Of a DNA stretch of 64,000 nt, positions 59,358 to 64,000 are shown piece by piece (position 1 is the stretch's first letter; each line of letters starts with the position of its first letter). Below the pieces are notes generated by a model. The model was not told the origin of the DNA. It worked only from the letters and a program-made list of their open reading frames with translations, and searched no databases. A program made the position numbers and the translations under genes. The stretch comes from Patiria pectinifera. Taxonomy: Eukaryota > Echinodermata > Asteroidea > Valvatida > Asterinidae. The stretch is taken from contig CM057141.1 of NCBI GenBank assembly GCA_029964075.1, forward strand, positions 10,974,001-11,038,000. Direction: 5' to 3'.

Positions 59358-60491
59358 TAGGCTAATCAGAAAGTTTTCAGATGTCTAATTTTCGTGAAAT
59401 TTCCAGATTCGTTTGCACACGTTTGCGTATCAAAATTTCAACATGAAATTTCACGAAAATTAGACATCTGAAAAAGGCAGCACCTTCTGATTAGGCCAAA
59501 AAAAATAATAGTTCTGCTTCCGGTTACCCGACCGACCCTATTTTTAGGCTGCGACCCTAAAAATTTTATCGGCAATTCCAAAAAAAAAAAATAATAATAA
59601 TGATTGAATAAATAAACATTGAACCTGTTGTCTTTTCTGTTTTCACAAAATACCTCTCAACAACCCTTTTGCGTCAAAAAAATGCTTGTATTTATTTGTT
59701 TTCTTACTTACATTCGCTATTTTTTCAAAAGAAACCTCCGTTATTTTTACAAATTCGCTTCGCGATATAATATAACTACTTCGCAATTCGATGTCATGGT
59801 GACTATAATCACGTGCGTATTAAAGCTCAATGCGGCGACTGGGTCCCGCCGCGCCAATTTAGAAGACATGATGAAAATGCGGCAACTAGTCTGTGCACAG
59901 CTATGCGATCGATACCGCTGTCGGATCCGACTTCGTAAAAATGCCAAGAAAACACCGATGGAGAAAGAACATTTTTGCAAGTTAATTCACAGAAATGATC
60001 TAGGTTGTCTATGTATTTTCCGTGTTCAAGAGTTCATTTTGAGATCGCACTACTCGTATTTGGAGTGATACAATGCAGCGTGCTTCCCGAAATTTTCGAC
60101 CGTAAAAACGAGGTCTGTAGTTAGACGTGGGCCGACCACACATGCACAGTGCATCACACACTTCGGAGTTTTGGCCAGCTTCCCGTCTTGACTAGCGTTG
60201 TGCATATGATGCGAACAACCTGAATTTTCCATTATTTTTTAAGAATTATCGAACGTAAATATATTGACAATAATAAAGGTAGGTTTTATTCACTTTTTGT
60301 GGCCATTTTGTGCATAGCTTTCGTAGTGCAATGGAATTAGTTCAGGCTAAAACCTCGCATATAATTGAATACCCCATTGAATCTGCATAAAAAAAATTGG
60401 CCAAAAAAAAAAAAAATTCTGACCAACCGACCCTATTTTTGAAAGGCATGTAATCGGAAGCAGAACTATTTTTGGGGGGGGCCTTAGCCTA
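59358..60491. mobile_element. Harbinger-like TIR element, TTA flanks
   Basis: Outer ends are TAGGCTAA and TTAGCCTA, flanked by TTA on both sides (TWA duplications are typical of PIF/Harbinger). Inside, TAGTTCTGCTTCCGGTTAC and CCGACCCTATTTTT near the left are inverted as ACCCTATTTTTGAAAGG and TCGGAAGCAGAACTA near the right. The left end also holds a private hairpin (59,358-59,496) with GTCTAATTTTCGTGAAATTT inverted. A 149-codon frame at 59,619-60,068 has no recognised homology. No transposase was seen. Confidence 0.6.
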
Positions 60492-60501
60492 TTAATAGTA
60501 T

Positions 60502-63500
60502 TGTCGAGCGCAATTTGAGTCCTCCGCGCAAGTTTAAACTTGCGCGTGCATTAATTTCCTTGTTACAATATGCGCACGCAAGTTTAAACTTGTGCGCTAC
60601 ATAGATTTTTCCCATGCATGCAAAGCCGCCAAACTAATTTTTTTCCTGGTAAACTCATGCAGATATGTAACATTATTTTTAAAAACAGATTTTTCTCCAA
60701 TTAATAACACCACTGTGCTTCGTGAGACAATGCCTTAATGCCTTTTTGGAAACATTTTATTTACAGTATTATGCTAATGAGGTTGACTGTGTGGGTTCAG
60801 AGATAAGGGGTGGTAATACGAACAATTTATGCACTTTCATGATGTGTATTATTGTTTATTGCTCATTAGGATTTTTGTTAAATAAACAACATATTTATTC
60901 ATTAATTCGAATTAATTAATTAATTAATTAAATCAATAAATTAAATTAATTAATTAAATCATTAATAAATCTATTTACTTTTTAAAATAATTACCATTTT
61001 ATGCATAGCGTTTTTAAGTTAAAGCACGTTAACATTAATATGAATTATTGAGCCTGCAAGTAAAATAATTGTTTAAAGTAATGAATTTAATTAATTAATT
61101 AAATTAGTAATGAGTACATTAATTTTTTTTTCAAATTATGCATTTTTGAAGTGTACACAGTGCTCGAAATGTTATGCAAAGTATTTTTAAAAGTAAAATT
61201 AAATATTGTACCGTCCAATTAATTAATTGCTAAATTACTAAAATTAGTATTTTTTTAAGAATAAGTACTTTTTTAGTTGTACAGTAGGGGCCTACATGTA
61301 ATATAATTTAAAGCATTTAAAAAATAATGTAAATGATTACTATAGGGCAATTCCACACCAAAGTGGACATGACACCAAAAAATTCAAATACATGTGATTT
61401 AAACAAATTTGGCATCAAATGAAAGCTAAAAGTCTATATTTTCAAGATTTGAAGTCGGAATTTAATTTTTTATACATTTCGGTACCAAAAACAAGGATTA
61501 TGTAATAATCCTGTTTTAATCCTAAAAATGTGATTAATAGTGATATGAAAGTATTCTACCAATAGACACACAAAAATATGTACTAATGCCATCAGTTTCT
61601 GTCATGAGGAAGTATTGGTCTTGAAAAACCGACTAAAACTTGTTTTTAACATTTTGCGTAATTTGTTTCGCTTCAGTGACTTCTAATATTTCAGCCTTCG
61701 AAAATGTCCTTCCGTTACCGAAAAAATACATATTTTTAATTTATTTTTAAAACTTGCAGTATGAATGCATTGAAAGTTATTGTGCAAAGCAAGTTTAGGT
61801 AGGCCTTCAATATGACATTATAACTGACACTGGTGTACTTCTCGTTTTTTAATTACAATTAATTAAATCACGTCCTTCCGTTACCAAATTGGTAACGGAA
61901 GGACAAATCGTATTTTTATCAAGTGTTACGACATTTGCGCTCATGTTTGAATAATGAAAATCACTGCAAATACATGCATGTATCATGAGCATTGAAAGGA
62001 CATTCATGTGACCCACCTTCACAAAAGCGGGATAAGCAGGGCAAGGTGTTTATTACAATTTGAAGGCACAGGCATGTACAACATGTACAATGTACATGTA
62101 CATATATGCTGATGTACCAGTACTTGTACATTTGTACATGTATGGAGTTGTTGCAGAAAATCAAATCATAAAGTTGCTGCCATCAGCATTCATGGACAAT
62201 AGAGAAGGATGCGAATTCTGTGAAGCCATTCCAGAAGCAAATTAAGTCAAAAATGAGATGGCAGAAAGTACCGGTACTTTGGGGCACTTTTATTCAATTT
62301 ACATGTGTAAGACATGTGAGGTGCAGTCTTTGACAAATTATGCCCAAGTTAACAACTTCAGTTTGGATGTTTATACATTAATTGTTACTACTCTAAATCA
62401 TTGTAATTTGATTTCAAACATTGATTTTAGAGTTCAATTAAAAGCAACACCTAACTGAAGCCATCAGTTGTACCGGTAGATGTTTTGACCATAAATGTAC
62501 ATGTAGGCTGGTCGCCCCCCCCCCCACCCTTTAGGTAAACCTTTGAACCTACCGGTATTATTATTAAAAGTTGTTGGTGAACATGTAACCAATATACTCA
62601 AGAGTTCAAATATTGTGTATTTAAACTTTTAAGGATTGAGGTGATGGGTTTGAAGTCTATTTCTGTAGTAGTCCTGTGTTCGTGAATTATGTGTTTTGGG
62701 TTGTTTTCGTTTTTCTTTTGTTATCATTAATTAGCAGTCTTCTATCTTTATCTCAATAGTTTCTTGGGTATAATTATTTATGCCAGGTCTGCATATTGTT
62801 GATTTCACATTCAGTTACACATTTAAGCAATTTGTTTCACTTGTATAATTAGTGTAAATTCACATTTTGTTTATGCTATAATTGAGTAAACCTTTTGTCC
62901 TTCCGTTACCGTCCTTCCGTTACCAAATTATAATCTGCTTAAAACCTTGTAATTATATAACCGAAACACTTAAAGTCAAATGAAAGGCGGTATAGTATAG
63001 ATAAAGCTTCAGGGATTCCATTTCCTACCTTTAAAATATAATTGCCCCATAAAATTCACAGAGTTTTTGCAAAACGCGAGTAAGTTGGAAAACCCTTGTC
63101 CGTTTTACCGTCCTTCCGTTACCGACCTCATTCATATTCATAATTCATAAACGAGAGGCATTCATGCCCCCCAAAAGTGTGGAAAATGAAAGTAGCATTA
63201 TAGCAATACAATTGTGACATTTGTTTGCTGTAACTATGAACAGTGTCTGTGATACACACATTTGAAATTTTGTTTAATGAGTGAAAACGTCCTTCCGTTA
63301 CCGTGGAATTGCCCTCTAGCGTCAAAAAATTTGAACAATTGAAGGGATGATAATCATTCTTTTACGTTAACAACGGGTTACCCCTAGGAAATTATAATTT
63401 ATTTACATTTAAGAATATAAATAAAATGCTAATTAGTTTTACATATGCAAGGTAAAAAACCTTGAAGCAAGTTGTCTCCATTTTCGAACAACTTCAGTAC

Positions 63501-63898
63501 TCTCTCCAAGCAATCACCATGCTTATTGCTTGCCTGGTCCCCTTCCCGCCCCTGCCCCCTAAAAAACTTCTCTGATATGCACTGCTAAATCTCAATGTTT
63601 CTTTTCATTGACGCTAATTGAATTCCACTTTTTATTTATTTCTTTGTTCATTAATTTATTCCATTATTTATTAATTTATTTCTCTATGCACTTGTGTTTC
63701 GAACATTTATCTTTCTTCATCAATGAAAATACCGCCTGCAAGGTTCTCAAATTGCGATCCCCTTTGCGCAAGTTGTAACGTGCGCACGCAAATTAAAATG
63801 GCGCAGTGTAATTTGCGTGCTTCGGGAGTCCCTCGCGCAAGTTTAAACTTGCGTGTGCAAGTTTAAACTTGCCCGGGGGACTCAAATTGTGCTCGACA
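60502..63898. mobile_element. TIR transposon G2, Ginger-like non-autonomous, 4-bp TSD
   Basis: Begins TGTCGAGCGCAATTTGAG and ends with the complement of TGTCGAGCACAATTTGAG. The flanks are GTAT on both sides (60,498-60,501 and 63,899-63,902). The left and right thirds are clearly homologous to G1 (25,835-28,896), including GCAAGTTTAAACTTGC palindromes, ATGCAGATATGTAACATT and TTCAATGTTTCTTTTCATTG-type segments. There is no transposase. A nested element fills 61,344-63,316. Confidence 0.78.
61344..63316. mobile_element. nested TA-flanked element with GTCCTTCCGTTACC repeats
   Basis: Ends are GGGCAATTCCAC and GTGGAATTGCCC with TA on both sides, fitting the Tc1/mariner target rule. The empty site is kept in G1 at 26,501-26,520. 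GTCCTTCCGTTACC or its complement occurs at about 61,706, 61,872, 61,891 (inverted), 62,897, 62,911, 63,109 and 63,288, the last touching the right TIR. No transposase frame was recognised. Confidence 0.7.
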
Positions 63899-64000
63899 GT
63901 ATTAAGAGGGTGAGTATATATGCTTCTACTTTCTATTCTAGAGCAAAAATAAACTACAAAAGTACAAACTAGGCTAGCCTAAGCCTAAATGTGAAAATCA

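Noticed and set aside
1-64000. CRISPR arrays, operons, bacterial promoters or terminators
   Set aside because: The window is clearly intron-rich animal DNA; none of these was seen.

Overview
This window is animal nuclear DNA: AT-rich introns, GT/AG splice sites, and genes spread over many small exons. Protein resemblance to vertebrate GSE1, GINS2 and anillin, together with clear divergence from them and abundant tRNA-derived SINEs and TIR transposons, suggests an invertebrate deuterostome, perhaps an echinoderm. The species cannot be told from the sequence alone. Exons were built by hand by matching splice sites and reading-frame phases; similarity to human proteins was judged from memory, not by a search.

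Layout. (1) 1-16,050, + strand: the 3' part of a GSE1 (genetic suppressor element 1) gene, ten coding exons from 5,309 to the stop at 16,050; the 5' exons lie left of the window. A long AT-rich 3' tail follows, to roughly 20.5 kb. (2) 22,644-24,615, - strand: a complete four-exon GINS2 (PSF2) gene, tail-to-tail with GSE1. (3) 25,155-45,747, + strand: a complete 17-exon anillin (ANLN) gene encoding about 1,201 residues, head-to-head with GINS2 across a 539-bp shared promoter region containing an E2F-like site. (4) 45.8-57.5 kb: gene-poor DNA full of MITEs, palindromes and a dead LINE. (5) 57,516-58,461, - strand: the last exon of a protein with a Psq/CENP-B type helix-turn-helix and an acidic repetitive tail, like a pogo transposase that has lost its catalytic domain. 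(6) 58.5-64 kb: nested DNA transposons.

The three conserved genes all serve the nucleus or cell division: GSE1 in CoREST/HDAC co-repressor complexes, GINS2 in the CMG replicative helicase, anillin in the cytokinetic ring. GINS2 and ANLN are both S/G2/M-phase genes, so a shared bidirectional promoter makes regulatory sense. GSE1 and GINS2 are also adjacent and convergent in human (16q24.1, from memory), so this pair looks like old microsynteny.

The mobile DNA is the most unusual part. Two long copies of one non-autonomous family (TIR starting TGTCGAGCG, 4-bp target duplications) sit at 25.8-28.9 and 60.5-63.9 kb. Each carries a different nested insertion and each preserves the empty site of the other's insertion. 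Other elements have diagnostic target duplications: two hAT-like (8 bp), one piggyBac-like (TTAA), one Harbinger-like (TTA), plus several TIR/MITE families, a 342-bp-arm palindrome and a six-copy dispersed repeat.
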